The position numbers and the translations under genes were made by a program. DNA of 64,000 nt, from positions 124,001-188,000 of the forward strand of contig JANQGX010000027.1 of the NCBI GenBank assembly GCA_028282885.1, written 5' to 3'. Position 1 is the stretch's first letter, and the number at the start of each line of letters is the position of its first letter. Under the pieces are notes generated by a model, which saw only the letters and a program-made list of their open reading frames with translations, was not told the DNA's origin and ran no database searches. Origin of the DNA: SAR324 cluster bacterium. Lineage in GTDB: Bacteria; SAR324; XYD2-FULL-50-16. Positions 42,876 to 52,591 of the stretch are shown piece after piece.

Positions 42876-44459
42876 ATGAAAAAACTTGTGGCACTTTTTG
42901 GTGTTTTTGCTTTGTTGTTTGCAGGCTCGGCTGCAGCAAAAACTCTGATTTACTGTTCAGAGGGAAGTCCGGAAGGATTTACTCCTGCGCTATATACGGC
43001 AGGAACAACCTTTGATGCAGGTTCAAGACAGATATTTAACAAACTGGTTGAATTTGAAAGAGGAACAACCAAGATTGTTCCGGCCCTGGCTGAAAGATGG
43101 AAGGTTTCCAAAGATGGTCTGACCTACACCTTTTACCTGAGAAAAGGTGTTAAGTTTCATACCACCAAGAATTTCAAGCCCAGCAGGGATTTTAATGCTG
43201 ATGATGTTATCTTCAGTTTTATGCGACAATTTGATAAAGGTCATCCATACCATACTGTATCTGGTGGCGCTTATGAGTATTTTAACGGTATGTCCATGCC
43301 TGATCTGCTCAAGTCCATCAAGAAGGTTAATGCTTATACAATACAGTTTATGCTCAATCGTCCGGAAGCACCGATGATTGCTAACCTGGCTATGGATTTC
43401 GCTTCTATCCATTCTGCTGAGTATGCGGACAAAATGATGAAGGCCGGAACTCCTGATACCTTTGATCAAATGCCTGTAGGAACCGGTCCTTTTCAACTGG
43501 TTGCCTATCAGAAAGATGCCGTGATTCGCTATAAGGCTCATCCTAACTTCTGGGCAGGCAAAGCTCCCATCGACAACCTGGTATTCGCTATCACTCCCGA
43601 TCCCTCGGTTCGGTATCAGAAGCTGAAGGCTGGTGAATGTCATGTTATGCCTTATCCCAACCCTGCAGATCTGGATGCTATGAGAAGGGACAAGGATATA
43701 AACCTGTTACAACAGGAAGGATTGAATGTTGGCTACCTGGCGTTTAATACCATGATGTCTCCATTTGACAATCCCAAAGTGAGGAAAGCGCTTTCCATGG
43801 CTATCAACAAGCAGGCTATCCTTCAGGCTGTATTCCAGGGTGCCGGTAAAGTAGCCAAGAACCCGATCCCTCCAACAATCTGGTCTTACAATGAAGCTGT
43901 TAAAGATGATCCTTATGATCCTGTTGCTGCCAAGAAGATGCTGGACGCCGCAGGCATCAAGAATCTGAAGACCAAAGTTTGGGCGATGCCCGTTCAGCGT
44001 CCATACAACCCCAATGCCCGAAGAATGGCAGAATTGATTCAGGCGGACTGGGCCAAAATCGGTGTCCAGGCTGAGATCGTCTCCTATGAATGGGGTGAGT
44101 ACCTGAAGCGCTCCAAGGATAAGGACAGAGATGGTGCAGTTCTCCTGGGATGGACCGGTGACAACGGTGATCCGGACAACTTCCTGGCTGTACTTCTCGG
44201 ATGTGATGGTGTTGGCGGATCAAACAGGGCCAATTTCTGCTACAAGCCTTTTGAAGATCTGATTCAGAAAGCCAAGGTGGTTTCCGATGTCAAGGAAAGA
44301 ACCCGGCTATATGAAAAAGCTCAGCTCATTTTCAAAGAACAAGCTCCTTGGGTGACCATTGCGCACTCAATTGTATTCAAGCCTGTTCGCAAAGAGGTTG
44401 TTGATTTTAGAATCGACCCCTTTGGAGGACACATCTTTTATGGTGTTGATCTGAAGTAA
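42876..44459 (+). CDS. Dipeptide/peptide ABC transporter substrate-binding protein (DppA-like), operon 2
   Basis: 527 residues from the ATG preceded by GAGGAGAG. The signal peptide ends SAAA-KTLIYC near residue 22. The mature start LIYCSEGSPEGFTPALYTAG is very close to DppA of enterobacteria, as is GRNWFW-like spacing and NPKVRKALSMAINK. DppA binds dipeptides and haem. It belongs to the typical DppA class, more so than the binding protein of operon 1. First gene of a five-gene operon. Confidence 0.93.
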   Translation: MKKLVALFGVFALLFAGSAAAKTLIYCSEGSPEGFTPALYTAGTTFDAGSRQIFNKLVEFERGTTKIVPALAERWKVSKDGLTYTFYLRKGVKFHTTKNFKPSRDFNADDVIFSFMRQFDKGHPYHTVSGGAYEYFNGMSMPDLLKSIKKVNAYTIQFMLNRPEAPMIANLAMDFASIHSAEYADKMMKAGTPDTFDQMPVGTGPFQLVAYQKDAVIRYKAHPNFWAGKAPIDNLVFAITPDPSVRYQKLKAGECHVMPYPNPADLDAMRRDKDINLLQQEGLNVGYLAFNTMMSPFDNPKVRKALSMAINKQAILQAVFQGAGKVAKNPIPPTIWSYNEAVKDDPYDPVAAKKMLDAAGIKNLKTKVWAMPVQRPYNPNARRMAELIQADWAKIGVQAEIVSYEWGEYLKRSKDKDRDGAVLLGWTGDNGDPDNFLAVLLGCDGVGGSNRANFCYKPFEDLIQKAKVVSDVKERTRLYEKAQLIFKEQAPWVTIAHSIVFKPVRKEVVDFRIDPFGGHIFYGVDLK

Positions 44460-44472
44460 CGAGTACAATAAA

Positions 44473-44498
44473 ACCGGGCCGAATGATTCCGGCCCGGT
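44473..44498 (+). terminator. Attenuator between binding protein and permease genes, operon 2
   Basis: ACCGGGCCG and CGGCCCGGT form a perfect 9-bp stem, followed after a few bases by CTTCTTTT. It has the same position relative to its genes as the hairpin in operon 1. Confidence 0.7.
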
Positions 44499-44615
44499 GC
44501 CACTTCTTTTACCTACCTGTCTGCTACGGTTTGATTAAAGTCTGAAATTCAACTGCGCTTGTTGGACTATGAAGCGGCAATGTGGATTAACAGACCAGTC
44601 CAATTATAATCAATC

Positions 44616-45626
44616 ATGATTAGTTACATTTTAAGAAAACTCGCAATCCTGGTTCCGACCTTTTTCGGGGTGACCCTGGTTGCATTCGTATTCATTCGCC
44701 TCCTTCCCGGAGATCCGGTAATGGTAATGGCCGGTGAACGAGGGATGACGGAGGAGCGTCACGCTGAAATGATGAAGCTTTACGGCTTCGACAAACCGGT
44801 ACTTGAACAGTATCTGATCTATATTAAAGATGTGTTACAAGGCGATCTTGGGAAGTCAATTGTCACAAAGAAACCGGTGTTTGAGGATTTCATGTCCCTG
44901 TTTCCAGCAACCGTGGAACTCTCACTGGTTGCCATCACTATTGCCATATTAGTCGGACTGCCCGTGGGGATGATAGCCGCAGTGAAAAGAGGGACACCTT
45001 TCGACCATGTCTCCATGACCGCGGCTCTGACAGGTTATTCTATGCCGATCTTCTGGTGGGGGTTGCTTTGTATCATATTTTTTTCCGGGATTCTGAGATG
45101 GACGCCGGTATCGGGACGCATCTCCCTGCTCTTCTTCTTTGAACCCGTGACAGGATTCATGCTGATTGACAGTTGGCTTTCCGGGGAAGAAGGTGCTTTC
45201 GCCTCGGCGGTTTCCCATCTGATTTTACCGTCCATTGTACTGGGTACGATTCCGATGGCGATCATTGCAAGGCAGACAAGATCGGCCATGCTGGAGGTAC
45301 TGGGCGAGGACTATGTCCGTACCGCAAGAGCAAAAGGTCTGGCTCCGAGACGGGTGATCGGGCTTCATACCTTACGTAATGCGTTAATTCCGGTTGTTAC
45401 AATTATCGGGTTGCAGGTGGGGGTGTTGTTTGCGGGTGCCATTCTCACCGAAACCATCTTTTCCTGGCCGGGAATCGGCAAATGGATGGTCGATTCCATC
45501 TCCCGTCGTGATTATCCTTCGGTTCAAGGCGGGCTGTTGATGATCGCCAGTTTTGTGGTGGTTGTTAACCTGTTTGTTGATCTGCTCTATGGTTTAATCA
45601 ACCCACAAATCAGGCATACGAAATAA
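44616..45626 (+). CDS. Dipeptide ABC transporter permease (DppB type), operon 2
   Basis: 336 residues with six helices. YILRKLAILVPTFFGVTLVAF and RLLPGDPVMVMAGERG at the start, the EAA-type loop DYVRTARAKGLAPRRVIGLHTLRN, and WPGIGKWMVDSISRRDYP near the end are characteristic. It forms the channel with the DppC-type protein encoded 3 bases downstream. Confidence 0.94.
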   Translation: MISYILRKLAILVPTFFGVTLVAFVFIRLLPGDPVMVMAGERGMTEERHAEMMKLYGFDKPVLEQYLIYIKDVLQGDLGKSIVTKKPVFEDFMSLFPATVELSLVAITIAILVGLPVGMIAAVKRGTPFDHVSMTAALTGYSMPIFWWGLLCIIFFSGILRWTPVSGRISLLFFFEPVTGFMLIDSWLSGEEGAFASAVSHLILPSIVLGTIPMAIIARQTRSAMLEVLGEDYVRTARAKGLAPRRVIGLHTLRNALIPVVTIIGLQVGVLFAGAILTETIFSWPGIGKWMVDSISRRDYPSVQGGLLMIASFVVVVNLFVDLLYGLINPQIRHTK

Positions 45627-45628
45627 TC

Positions 45629-46543
45629 ATGAGTGAAGTAATTGTAGACAATAATATACTGGATCAACGAAAAACCGGACGTAAAGCGCTGTTTCTGGAG
45701 TTTTGGTCCTATTTCAGGGAAAATCGCGGGGCCGTGATCGGGCTGGCGTTTTTCATATTTATCGTTCTGGTTGCTATTCTGGCAGACATTATCGCGCCAC
45801 ATCTCCCCAATCACCAGTACCGGGATGCCATGCTGCAACCCCCCTTTTTCCAGGAAGGCGGGTCGACAAAATTTCTGTTGGGCACCGATGCCATTGGTCG
45901 GGACATGCTTTCCAGGCTGATTCACGGTGCCAGGTTCTCCCTGTTTGTGGGCTGTATCGTCGTATCCCTGTCCCTTGTGGTAGGCGTGATACTGGGCCTT
46001 GCGGCGGGATTTTTCCGGGGTAAGACCGACGCAATCATCATGCGGGTGATGGATGTGGTGCTGGCCTTCCCCAGTCTGCTTTTAGCCCTGGTTCTGGTGG
46101 CCATTTTAGGTCCCAGCCTGACAAATGCCATGATAGCCATAGCTGTCATCCAATTGCCGCACTATGTGCGGCTTACCCGGGCTTCGGTGATGAGTGTCCT
46201 GACCAAGGATTATGTAACAGCGGCAAGAGTTATCGGGGTTCGCAAGGTCAGACTGATGTTTGTAACTATCTTACCCAACTGCCTGGCACCCCTGATTGTG
46301 CAGGCGGCCTTGAGCTTCTCCACAGCGATTCTGGATGCTGCCGCTTTGGGTTTCCTGGGGTTGGGAGCTCAACCTCCAACGCCGGAGTGGGGAACCATGC
46401 TGGCGGAGGCAAGGGAATTTATTTTACGGGCCTGGTGGGTGGTTACCTTCCCCGGTGTGGCTATTCTATTGACGGTACTTGCGATTAATTTAATGGGTGA
46501 CGGCTTAAGAGATGCCTTTGATCCAAAACTCAAACGATCTTGA
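45629..46543 (+). CDS. Dipeptide ABC transporter permease (DppC type), operon 2
   Basis: 304 residues with an N-terminal cytoplasmic segment of about 30 residues, first helix, LLGTDAIGRDMLSRLIHGAR, RVIGVRKVRLMFVTILPN and the late FLGLGAQPPTPEWGTML. This is the usual C-subunit layout. It lies 7 bases before the D-type ATPase gene. Confidence 0.94.
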   Translation: MSEVIVDNNILDQRKTGRKALFLEFWSYFRENRGAVIGLAFFIFIVLVAILADIIAPHLPNHQYRDAMLQPPFFQEGGSTKFLLGTDAIGRDMLSRLIHGARFSLFVGCIVVSLSLVVGVILGLAAGFFRGKTDAIIMRVMDVVLAFPSLLLALVLVAILGPSLTNAMIAIAVIQLPHYVRLTRASVMSVLTKDYVTAARVIGVRKVRLMFVTILPNCLAPLIVQAALSFSTAILDAAALGFLGLGAQPPTPEWGTMLAEAREFILRAWWVVTFPGVAILLTVLAINLMGDGLRDAFDPKLKRS

Positions 46544-46549
46544 TAAACC

Positions 46550-47548
46550 ATGTCTCTTTTAGAAATTAATAACCTGACAGTAAAATTCCAAACGACCGGT
46601 GGAATGTTCACGGCTGTCGATGGTTTTTCAGCATCCATCGAAGCGGGTGAAGTCGTTGCTATTGTTGGAGAATCCGGTTCCGGCAAATCCGTGGCCATGC
46701 TGGCCATGATGGGGCTGTTGCCCTGGACTGCCCAGGTAACGGCGGATCAGTTGATGTTTGATAATATAGACCTGTTGACCATCAGTAAAAAAATGAGACG
46801 GAAGATCGTGGGGAAAGAGATCGCCATGATATTTCAGGAGCCCATGACCAGCCTGAACCCGTGTTTTACGGTTGGATTTCAGATTTCAGAGGCTTTGAAA
46901 ACCCATCTGAATATGTCTCGGGTTGAACAGAAAACGAGGGCAGTGGAACTGCTTGATCTGGTCGGGATTCCGGAACCGCAAAAGAGGCTTACTGCGTTTC
47001 CCCATCAACTCTCCGGGGGAATGAATCAGCGGGTCATGATTGCCATGGCCATCGCCTGTAATCCCAAGCTGTTGATTGCCGACGAGCCGACAACGGCCCT
47101 GGATGTTACCATTCAGGCCCAAATTCTGGAGCTGCTGCTTAACCTGCAAAAGGAAATCAACATGTCCCTGGTCCTGATAACCCATGATATGGGAGTGGTT
47201 GCAGAGACCGCAGAGCGGGTGATGGTTCAATATGCCGGACAACAGGTAGAAAAACAAGGCATCAGGGATCTCTTTTCCAACCCTCATCATCCCTATACCT
47301 ATGCATTACTTTCCGCCCTACCTGAAAGAGCAAAGAGCAAACATCTGCCTTCCATTCCCGGTGTTGTTCCCGGACAATTTGACGTGATCAAGGGCTGCCA
47401 GTTTTCTCCCAGGTGTCAATTCGCAACAGAATTCTGTTTTCACAACCCGCCTGAAAACCAGGATAAATCCATGGGTCTGGCTAAATGTCATTTTCCGTTG
47501 GAAGACGGCCAGCCTGCACAACAACCGAATAAAAACGAGAGTGTATAA
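46550..47548 (+). CDS. Dipeptide ABC transporter ATP-binding protein (DppD type), operon 2
   Basis: 332 residues. Walker A GESGSGKS, FQEPMTSLNPCF, LSGGMNQRV, LLIADEPTTALD and ITHDMGVVAETA are all present, and the C-terminal extension has FSPRCQFATEFC. The signature motif reads LSGGMNQR instead of LSGGMRQR, a known natural variant. It works with the DppF-type ATPase. Confidence 0.95.
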   Translation: MSLLEINNLTVKFQTTGGMFTAVDGFSASIEAGEVVAIVGESGSGKSVAMLAMMGLLPWTAQVTADQLMFDNIDLLTISKKMRRKIVGKEIAMIFQEPMTSLNPCFTVGFQISEALKTHLNMSRVEQKTRAVELLDLVGIPEPQKRLTAFPHQLSGGMNQRVMIAMAIACNPKLLIADEPTTALDVTIQAQILELLLNLQKEINMSLVLITHDMGVVAETAERVMVQYAGQQVEKQGIRDLFSNPHHPYTYALLSALPERAKSKHLPSIPGVVPGQFDVIKGCQFSPRCQFATEFCFHNPPENQDKSMGLAKCHFPLEDGQPAQQPNKNESV

Positions 47549-47550
47549 TT

Positions 47551-48510
47551 GTGAGTGTGATTCTTCAAGCTTCAAAACTGTGTCGCTACTACCATATCAG
47601 TCGTGGTTTGTTCAAAGGTGATGCGATTCTCAAAGCACTTGACGGCGCAACGTTTCAACTGGAAAAAGGAAAAACACTGGCCGTTGTGGGAGAATCCGGA
47701 TGCGGCAAATCCACCCTTGCCCGTTTGATCACTCTGATAGAGCCTCCAACATCCGGATCGCTCAAGATTCACGATGTTGATGTTGAAACGGCCTCGGATG
47801 AAGATATACGCAAGTTAAGGTCCAACGTTCAGATCGTTTTTCAGGATCCTTATGGCTCATTAAATCCGCGCCAGAAGCTCGGCTTGTCTCTGGAGGAGCC
47901 GCTTCTAGTCAATACGGATATGGAAAAAGACGAGCGCAGACAGAGAGCCATGAAGATGATGGAGGAGGTTGGTCTGCGACCCGAATACTATGATCGATAT
48001 CCCCACATGTTTTCGGGAGGACAACGACAGAGAATTGCCATTGCACGAGCCCTGATGTTGAGACCCGACATTGTTGTGTTGGATGAACCGGTCTCCGCCC
48101 TGGATGTTTCCATACAGGCGCAGATTCTGAATATCCTGGTGGATTTGCAGGAGCGTCGGAATCTGGCTTATCTGTTCGTCAGCCATGACCTTTCAGTGGT
48201 AAAACACATAGCAGATGAAGTTATGGTGATGTACCTGGGGAAACCGGTTGAGTTTGGGTCACGAGAGGAAATTTTCTCATCACCAAAGCACCCCTATACC
48301 AAGTCGCTGCTTTCGGCAACGCCGGTCGCAGATCCTTTCCAGGAGAAGAACAGGATCATCCTGAAGGGAGAGCTGCCTTCGCCCATCAGCCCGCCTTCGG
48401 GATGCACCTTTCATCCCCGTTGTCCCGAAGTGATGGATATCTGTAAGAGTGAGGTTCCTGAATCCAAGAAAGTGGGAGGGTGTGAAGTCGCCTGTCACGC
48501 AGTAAAATAG
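47551..48510 (+). CDS. Dipeptide ABC transporter ATP-binding protein (DppF type), operon 2
   Basis: 319 residues with a GTG start three bases after the DppD stop. Walker A GESGCGKS, FQDPYGSLNPRQ, FSGGQRQRI, IVVLDEPVSALD, SHDLSVVKHIADEV and a C-terminal FHPRCPEVMDIC are seen. It is the last gene of operon 2 and ends in TAG. Confidence 0.95.
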   Translation: MSVILQASKLCRYYHISRGLFKGDAILKALDGATFQLEKGKTLAVVGESGCGKSTLARLITLIEPPTSGSLKIHDVDVETASDEDIRKLRSNVQIVFQDPYGSLNPRQKLGLSLEEPLLVNTDMEKDERRQRAMKMMEEVGLRPEYYDRYPHMFSGGQRQRIAIARALMLRPDIVVLDEPVSALDVSIQAQILNILVDLQERRNLAYLFVSHDLSVVKHIADEVMVMYLGKPVEFGSREEIFSSPKHPYTKSLLSATPVADPFQEKNRIILKGELPSPISPPSGCTFHPRCPEVMDICKSEVPESKKVGGCEVACHAVK

Positions 48511-48637
48511 AAGGTTTTCACTTTGGTAAAGTGAGGTTTGATCAGATTATTGAAGCCGGGGAGGAGGGGGAAGTCCGATTCTCCGGTTGCCGTCTGCAAA
48601 CGATAGTCCTCGCATACCCGTGATACCGTGGTGTATC

Positions 48638-49765
48638 TCAATCCCGCATGATTTCCCTGCTTTCACTGACAAATCGTTCCAGTTTCCGATAGAGGTTCAG
48701 TACGCTTTTTATCTCCACGTGTTCCCTGTCCGAATGATGGCTGAGGTCTCCATCGGCGCCCCAGACGATACCATTCATACCGTACTTGGACAGATACCTG
48801 GCATCACTGGAACCGTGTTCGGCTGCGGTCTTTACCTCCGGATTCGATTCTATTAACAGCTTGAGATATGGAGAGGGGGTGGCGATAAAGAGCGGCTCCT
48901 TCCTGATGAGTACCAACTCACCTGCAATCGCTTCCCTCATGTCGTCGATCAGACCATCTATATCGTCGCTTTCCGTGTAACGAATATCCAGAATGGCTTC
49001 GGCATGATCCGGTACCTTATTATAGGAACTGCCGGCATTGATCTTTGAAAGATTCAGGGTTCGATGCCAGTTGTTCGGCTCGGTGTTTTTGAAAAAGGTT
49101 TTTATCCTGGAATGATCTTCCATCAACTGCTCAATAGCATTATCACCAAGCCAGGGCCTGGCGCCATGAGATGACTTGCCCTTATTGACCAGTTTCATCT
49201 GCAGAATACCTTTTTCCTTGGTCACAATCTCATTAACACTGCCGCCATCCAACGCAATGCAAAACTCTGTTTGAATTGAGGAAAGGACATGATTAGCCCC
49301 GTTAGCGCCGCCTGCCTCTTCGTCTCCGGTCAACAGAATTCCGAAGGGGAGGTCATCCTGGTCCATTCCCAGTGTGCGATGGCGGGCAAGATAATTTTTC
49401 AATAAAACCAGGGACAGGGCCACTGCATATTTGTCATCCAGGCTGCCTCTGCCATAAAGTGAACCCTCTTTTTCAAAGGGTTGAAAGAGTTTATCATCAC
49501 CCTCGACCACGTCAAAATGCGACATGAGAAGTATGGGCACCTTCCGTTTTTTGGGAATGATCAGAATTGACGGGGTTTGCTGATGATCCAAACGCTGGTA
49601 TTTGATCTGATGATGTTCAAGATAGGTTTGAATGAACTCGGTACAGCGGATGATCTCCCGGGGTTTGGAGTGAACAGAAGGAATACGGATCAAATCCTTC
49701 ATCAATTCAACAAGTTCCTCTACTACTTCCATATTCTCAGGTTTCAATGTCGTGGGAATTGTCAA
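48638..49765 (-). CDS. M20-family metallopeptidase (ArgE/DapE/ACY1-like)
   Basis: 375 residues. It has the first metal His in MSHFDVV, the bridging Asp in RGSLDDKYAV, the catalytic Glu pair in TGDEEAGG, a dimerisation domain in the middle (KGILQMKLVNKGKSSHGARPW) and a late HSDREHV. It would hydrolyse N-acyl amino acids or small peptides, which fits the two peptide importers upstream. The start could be at residue 12 (MEVVEELVELM). Specificity is not readable. Confidence 0.88.
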   Translation of the reverse strand: MTIPTTLKPENMEVVEELVELMKDLIRIPSVHSKPREIIRCTEFIQTYLEHHQIKYQRLDHQQTPSILIIPKKRKVPILLMSHFDVVEGDDKLFQPFEKEGSLYGRGSLDDKYAVALSLVLLKNYLARHRTLGMDQDDLPFGILLTGDEEAGGANGANHVLSSIQTEFCIALDGGSVNEIVTKEKGILQMKLVNKGKSSHGARPWLGDNAIEQLMEDHSRIKTFFKNTEPNNWHRTLNLSKINAGSSYNKVPDHAEAILDIRYTESDDIDGLIDDMREAIAGELVLIRKEPLFIATPSPYLKLLIESNPEVKTAAEHGSSDARYLSKYGMNGIVWGADGDLSHHSDREHVEIKSVLNLYRKLERFVSESREIMRD

Positions 49766-49773
49766 TCAACACG

Positions 49774-49928
49774 CCAATCGTTATAATTTTGATAGATGGT
49801 CGATGTCGTATCATGTGGATTTTGACTTGAAACCTGATTTTCACAGATTTAACAAAATAATTCACCCGGTTTTTTAGCAGACAAGACATTCCAAACAGCC
49901 TGTTGAAGGTTAATACCAATCGTTATAA
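49774..49928. repeat. Direct repeat flanking a non-coding stretch
   Basis: CCAATCGTTATAA occurs at 49774-49786 and again at 49916-49928, 142 bases apart, upstream of the M20 gene. A looser AATCGTTACAA occurs near 55177. The pair could be binding sites or a short duplication. No gene lies in 49766-50085. Confidence 0.4.
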
Positions 49929-50085
49929 AATTCTACACAGGTTTATATTATTTAACGGGGAACGTCCAACTGCCAAAAGAGCAAAGGTCTTTCAACGATC
50001 TGTGTCGGTTGGAAAAGACCGAATATCCCGGGGTAATTGAAAAGTCAGTCCGGTTGCCGGCCGATGGATTTCAGGAACGATACTT

Positions 50086-50271
50086 ATGGATACAACATAC
50101 AGAAGAGCGAAAACGGAACAGTGTCTCTGTCTCAAATGTGGTTTTCAAACCGGGGCAATTGTTTTCAAGCCGGTAGAGAATGAGGAGGGGAAAAAGGTCT
50201 ACTTGTGCCCCGATTGCGGCAGCGAAGAAGTGGTTGATGCAGATACCAAGGTGAGAATGAATCCGGTTTAA
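50086..50271 (+). CDS. Small double zinc-ribbon protein
   Basis: 61 residues with CLCLKCG near the start and CPDCG near residue 41, forming one CxxC-CxxC zinc ribbon. The remainder is charged. Function unknown. It is preceded by no strong ribosome site, and its stop overlaps the end of the convergent carbamate kinase gene by four bases. Confidence 0.55.
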   Translation: MDTTYRRAKTEQCLCLKCGFQTGAIVFKPVENEEGKKVYLCPDCGSEEVVDADTKVRMNPV

Positions 50272-51218
50272 TCCGATTCCCTGATAAACTGGGTTCCCGC
50301 TTTACCTTCCAGAGCTTCACAAATGGAGTCCACGTTGCAGATGATCGCTCGTTTCCCGCCCATGCGGACAAACTCCTGGGAGGCTTGTACCTTGGGTAAC
50401 ATGGAACCTGCAGGGAACTGGTTTTCAGAAATGTACTTATCTGCCTGTGAAGGTGTCAGACTGTCCAGCTTTGCCTGCTTGTCCGTTCCATAGTTGATCA
50501 TGACGCCTTCGACGTCCGATGCAATCAAAAAGACATCCACCCCTACCTCTTTTGCCAGACAAAGGCTTGCCAGGTCTTTGTCGATGACGGCATCAACCCC
50601 GGAAAACATTCTACCTTCCCGGATCACCGGAATACCGCCGCCTCCGCAGCATATAACAATGAAATCATTCTCCATCAATAGCTTGATTTCTCTTTTTTCA
50701 ATCACTGTCACCGGTTTGGGGGAGGAGACGATGCGGCGATATCCCTTGGCAGTCTTCTTTGTCGGATAGTCGAGCTTTGCCGCTTCCTCTTCCGTATATA
50801 TCGGGCCGATAGGTTTGCTGGGATTTTTAAAGGCTTTATCATTTTTGTCCACAACCACATAGGTGATCAGGCTGACCAGGGGACGATATTCAATGCCCAG
50901 AGCCATCAGCTCTTCATCTAGAGAAGATTCGATCATAAAACCGATCTGCCCTTCGGTTTGTGCGACCAGAATTTCCAAAGGCAGTTTGGGAACCTCACTA
51001 CACTGCTCCTGCTGGAGCAGCAGGTTGCCAACCTGGGGGCCGTTTCCATGGGTAATGATAATCCGATAGTCCCTGGACAGCCTGGCTATCTGCTGCACTG
51101 GCACCCTCAGGTTTTCAAACTGCTCCTTAATGGTGCCAGCCTGGTTTTTCTGGATCAACGCATTACCCCCGAGGGCGATGAGAAGGATCGGTTTTTGTTC
51201 TGACGGCTCCGGTTTCAT
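50268..51218 (-). CDS. arcC: Carbamate kinase
   Basis: 316 residues. It has the ALGGNALIQ start, ITHGNGPQVGNLLLQQE, IVSSPKP, ICCGGGGIPVIRE and a GVDAVIDKDLAS segment, all conserved in ArcC. It makes ATP from carbamoyl phosphate, releasing ammonia and CO2. It is the last gene of the rocD-argF-cDPGS-arcC run; the cDPGS-like gene precedes it by 8 bases. Confidence 0.95.
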   Translation of the reverse strand: MKPEPSEQKPILLIALGGNALIQKNQAGTIKEQFENLRVPVQQIARLSRDYRIIITHGNGPQVGNLLLQQEQCSEVPKLPLEILVAQTEGQIGFMIESSLDEELMALGIEYRPLVSLITYVVVDKNDKAFKNPSKPIGPIYTEEEAAKLDYPTKKTAKGYRRIVSSPKPVTVIEKREIKLLMENDFIVICCGGGGIPVIREGRMFSGVDAVIDKDLASLCLAKEVGVDVFLIASDVEGVMINYGTDKQAKLDSLTPSQADKYISENQFPAGSMLPKVQASQEFVRMGGKRAIICNVDSICEALEGKAGTQFIRESD

Positions 51219-51226
51219 GATACAAC

Positions 51227-52543
51227 CTATTCTCCCAGTCGGTTTCTGATGAGAGTTTCGAGGGTGGGTTCGCTATTATCCTTGTATTCGTAGCGAATAC
51301 GCAGGGTAGGTTTGTCTATCTTCACCAGTTTAAGCAGATCAATCGGGGTGGCTGCCAGGACCAGATCACAGTCGCACTTGTTGATTGTCTCTTCCAGGTC
51401 TTTCACCTGTTGCGGGCTGTAACCCATGGCTGGTAGCAGGGTTCCGATTTCCGGATAGGTTTCGAAGGTTTCCATCAAAGTCCCCACCAGATACGGTCTG
51501 GGGTCCACCAGGGAAGCGGCACCGAATCTCTGCGCAGCGATAACACCGGCTCCGTAAGCCATTTCACCATGGGTCAGGGTTGGTCCGTCTTCAACAACCA
51601 GCACCCTTTTGCCTTTGATCAAAGCTTCGTCTTCAATGATCAATTCGGAATCGGCCAGCAGAATCTCTGCCTTGGGATTGGCAGCCTTGATGTTTTGTCT
51701 CACGGTTTCAATATCGGTTTCCTTGGCGCTGTCAACCTTATTGATAATAGCAATATCGGCCATGATCATATTGGTTTCACCCGGGTGGTAGCTGACTTCA
51801 TGACCCGGTCGATGCGGATCGAAAACGACAATATTGATATCGGGTCTGTAAAAAGAGGTGTCATTGTTTCCACCGTCCCAAACCACAACATCCGCTTCCT
51901 GTTCCGCTTCCCGGAGAATTTTCTCATAGTCGACACCGGCATAAATCACAGCTCCCATGTCAACCACGGGTTCATACTCTTCCCGCTCTTCAATGGTGCA
52001 ATTATGAGTTTCAAAATCTTCATATTTGGAGAAACGTTGCACGATCTGTTTGGTTAAATCGCCATAGGGCATGGGGTGCCTGACAGAGACCACCTTTTTC
52101 CCCATTTTTTGTAGAATTTTAATTACCTGACGTGAGGTTTGGGATTTGCCGCATCCGGTTCTGACAGCACAGACCGAAATCACCTTCCTGGATGATTCCA
52201 ACATGGTATAGGGAGCCCCGATGATTGAGAAATCAGCACCGGCCGCCGTGACTTGGGAAGCTTTGTGCATGACTTCGGTATGGGGAACATCGCTGTAGGA
52301 AAAGGCGACCAGATCGATCTTATGCTCTTCGATCAATTCCACGAGCTTGGAATCCGAATAGATGGGAATTCCTTCAGGATACATGCTTCCGGACAGTTCG
52401 GCGGGGTACAGTCTTCCTTCAATGTCGGGAATCTGGGTTGCCGTAAAGGCAATGACATTGTATCGCTTGTTATCACGAAAATAGACGTTGAAATTATGAA
52501 AATCTCGGCCTGCGGCCCCCATGATGATTACATTTTCAATCAT
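51227..52543 (-). CDS. Cyclic 2,3-diphosphoglycerate synthetase-like P-loop protein
   Basis: 438 residues. An N-terminal Rossmann-like part (IENVIIMGAAGRDFHNFNVYF) is followed by the P-loop VRTGCGKSQTSR, VVWDGGNNDTSFYRP, NKVDSA (GTPase-like) and VEDGPTLTHGEMAYGAG. These match proteins annotated as cyclic 2,3-diphosphoglycerate synthetase. Bacterial members commonly sit with ornithine carbamoyltransferase and carbamate kinase, as here, and probably have a different role. Function in arginine/citrulline use is inferred from that association. Confidence 0.85.
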   Translation of the reverse strand: MIENVIIMGAAGRDFHNFNVYFRDNKRYNVIAFTATQIPDIEGRLYPAELSGSMYPEGIPIYSDSKLVELIEEHKIDLVAFSYSDVPHTEVMHKASQVTAAGADFSIIGAPYTMLESSRKVISVCAVRTGCGKSQTSRQVIKILQKMGKKVVSVRHPMPYGDLTKQIVQRFSKYEDFETHNCTIEEREEYEPVVDMGAVIYAGVDYEKILREAEQEADVVVWDGGNNDTSFYRPDINIVVFDPHRPGHEVSYHPGETNMIMADIAIINKVDSAKETDIETVRQNIKAANPKAEILLADSELIIEDEALIKGKRVLVVEDGPTLTHGEMAYGAGVIAAQRFGAASLVDPRPYLVGTLMETFETYPEIGTLLPAMGYSPQQVKDLEETINKCDCDLVLAATPIDLLKLVKIDKPTLRIRYEYKDNSEPTLETLIRNRLGE

Positions 52544-52565
52544 TGTGTCTCCTTAATGAAATGTT

Positions 52566-52591
52566 ACCGGTCTAATAACAATCAGACCGGT
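52566..52591 (-). promoter_or_regulatory. Inverted repeat upstream of the cDPGS-like gene
   Basis: ACCGGTCT and AGACCGGT, perfect 8-bp arms with a 10-base centre, lie 23 bases before the minus-strand start. It could be a terminator or processing site after argF or an operator. The surrounding 260 bases hold no gene. Confidence 0.4.

Noticed and set aside
44489..44502. GTGCCA as a reverse sigma-54 -24 element
   Set aside because: No -12 element at the required spacing; it is part of the attenuator hairpin.
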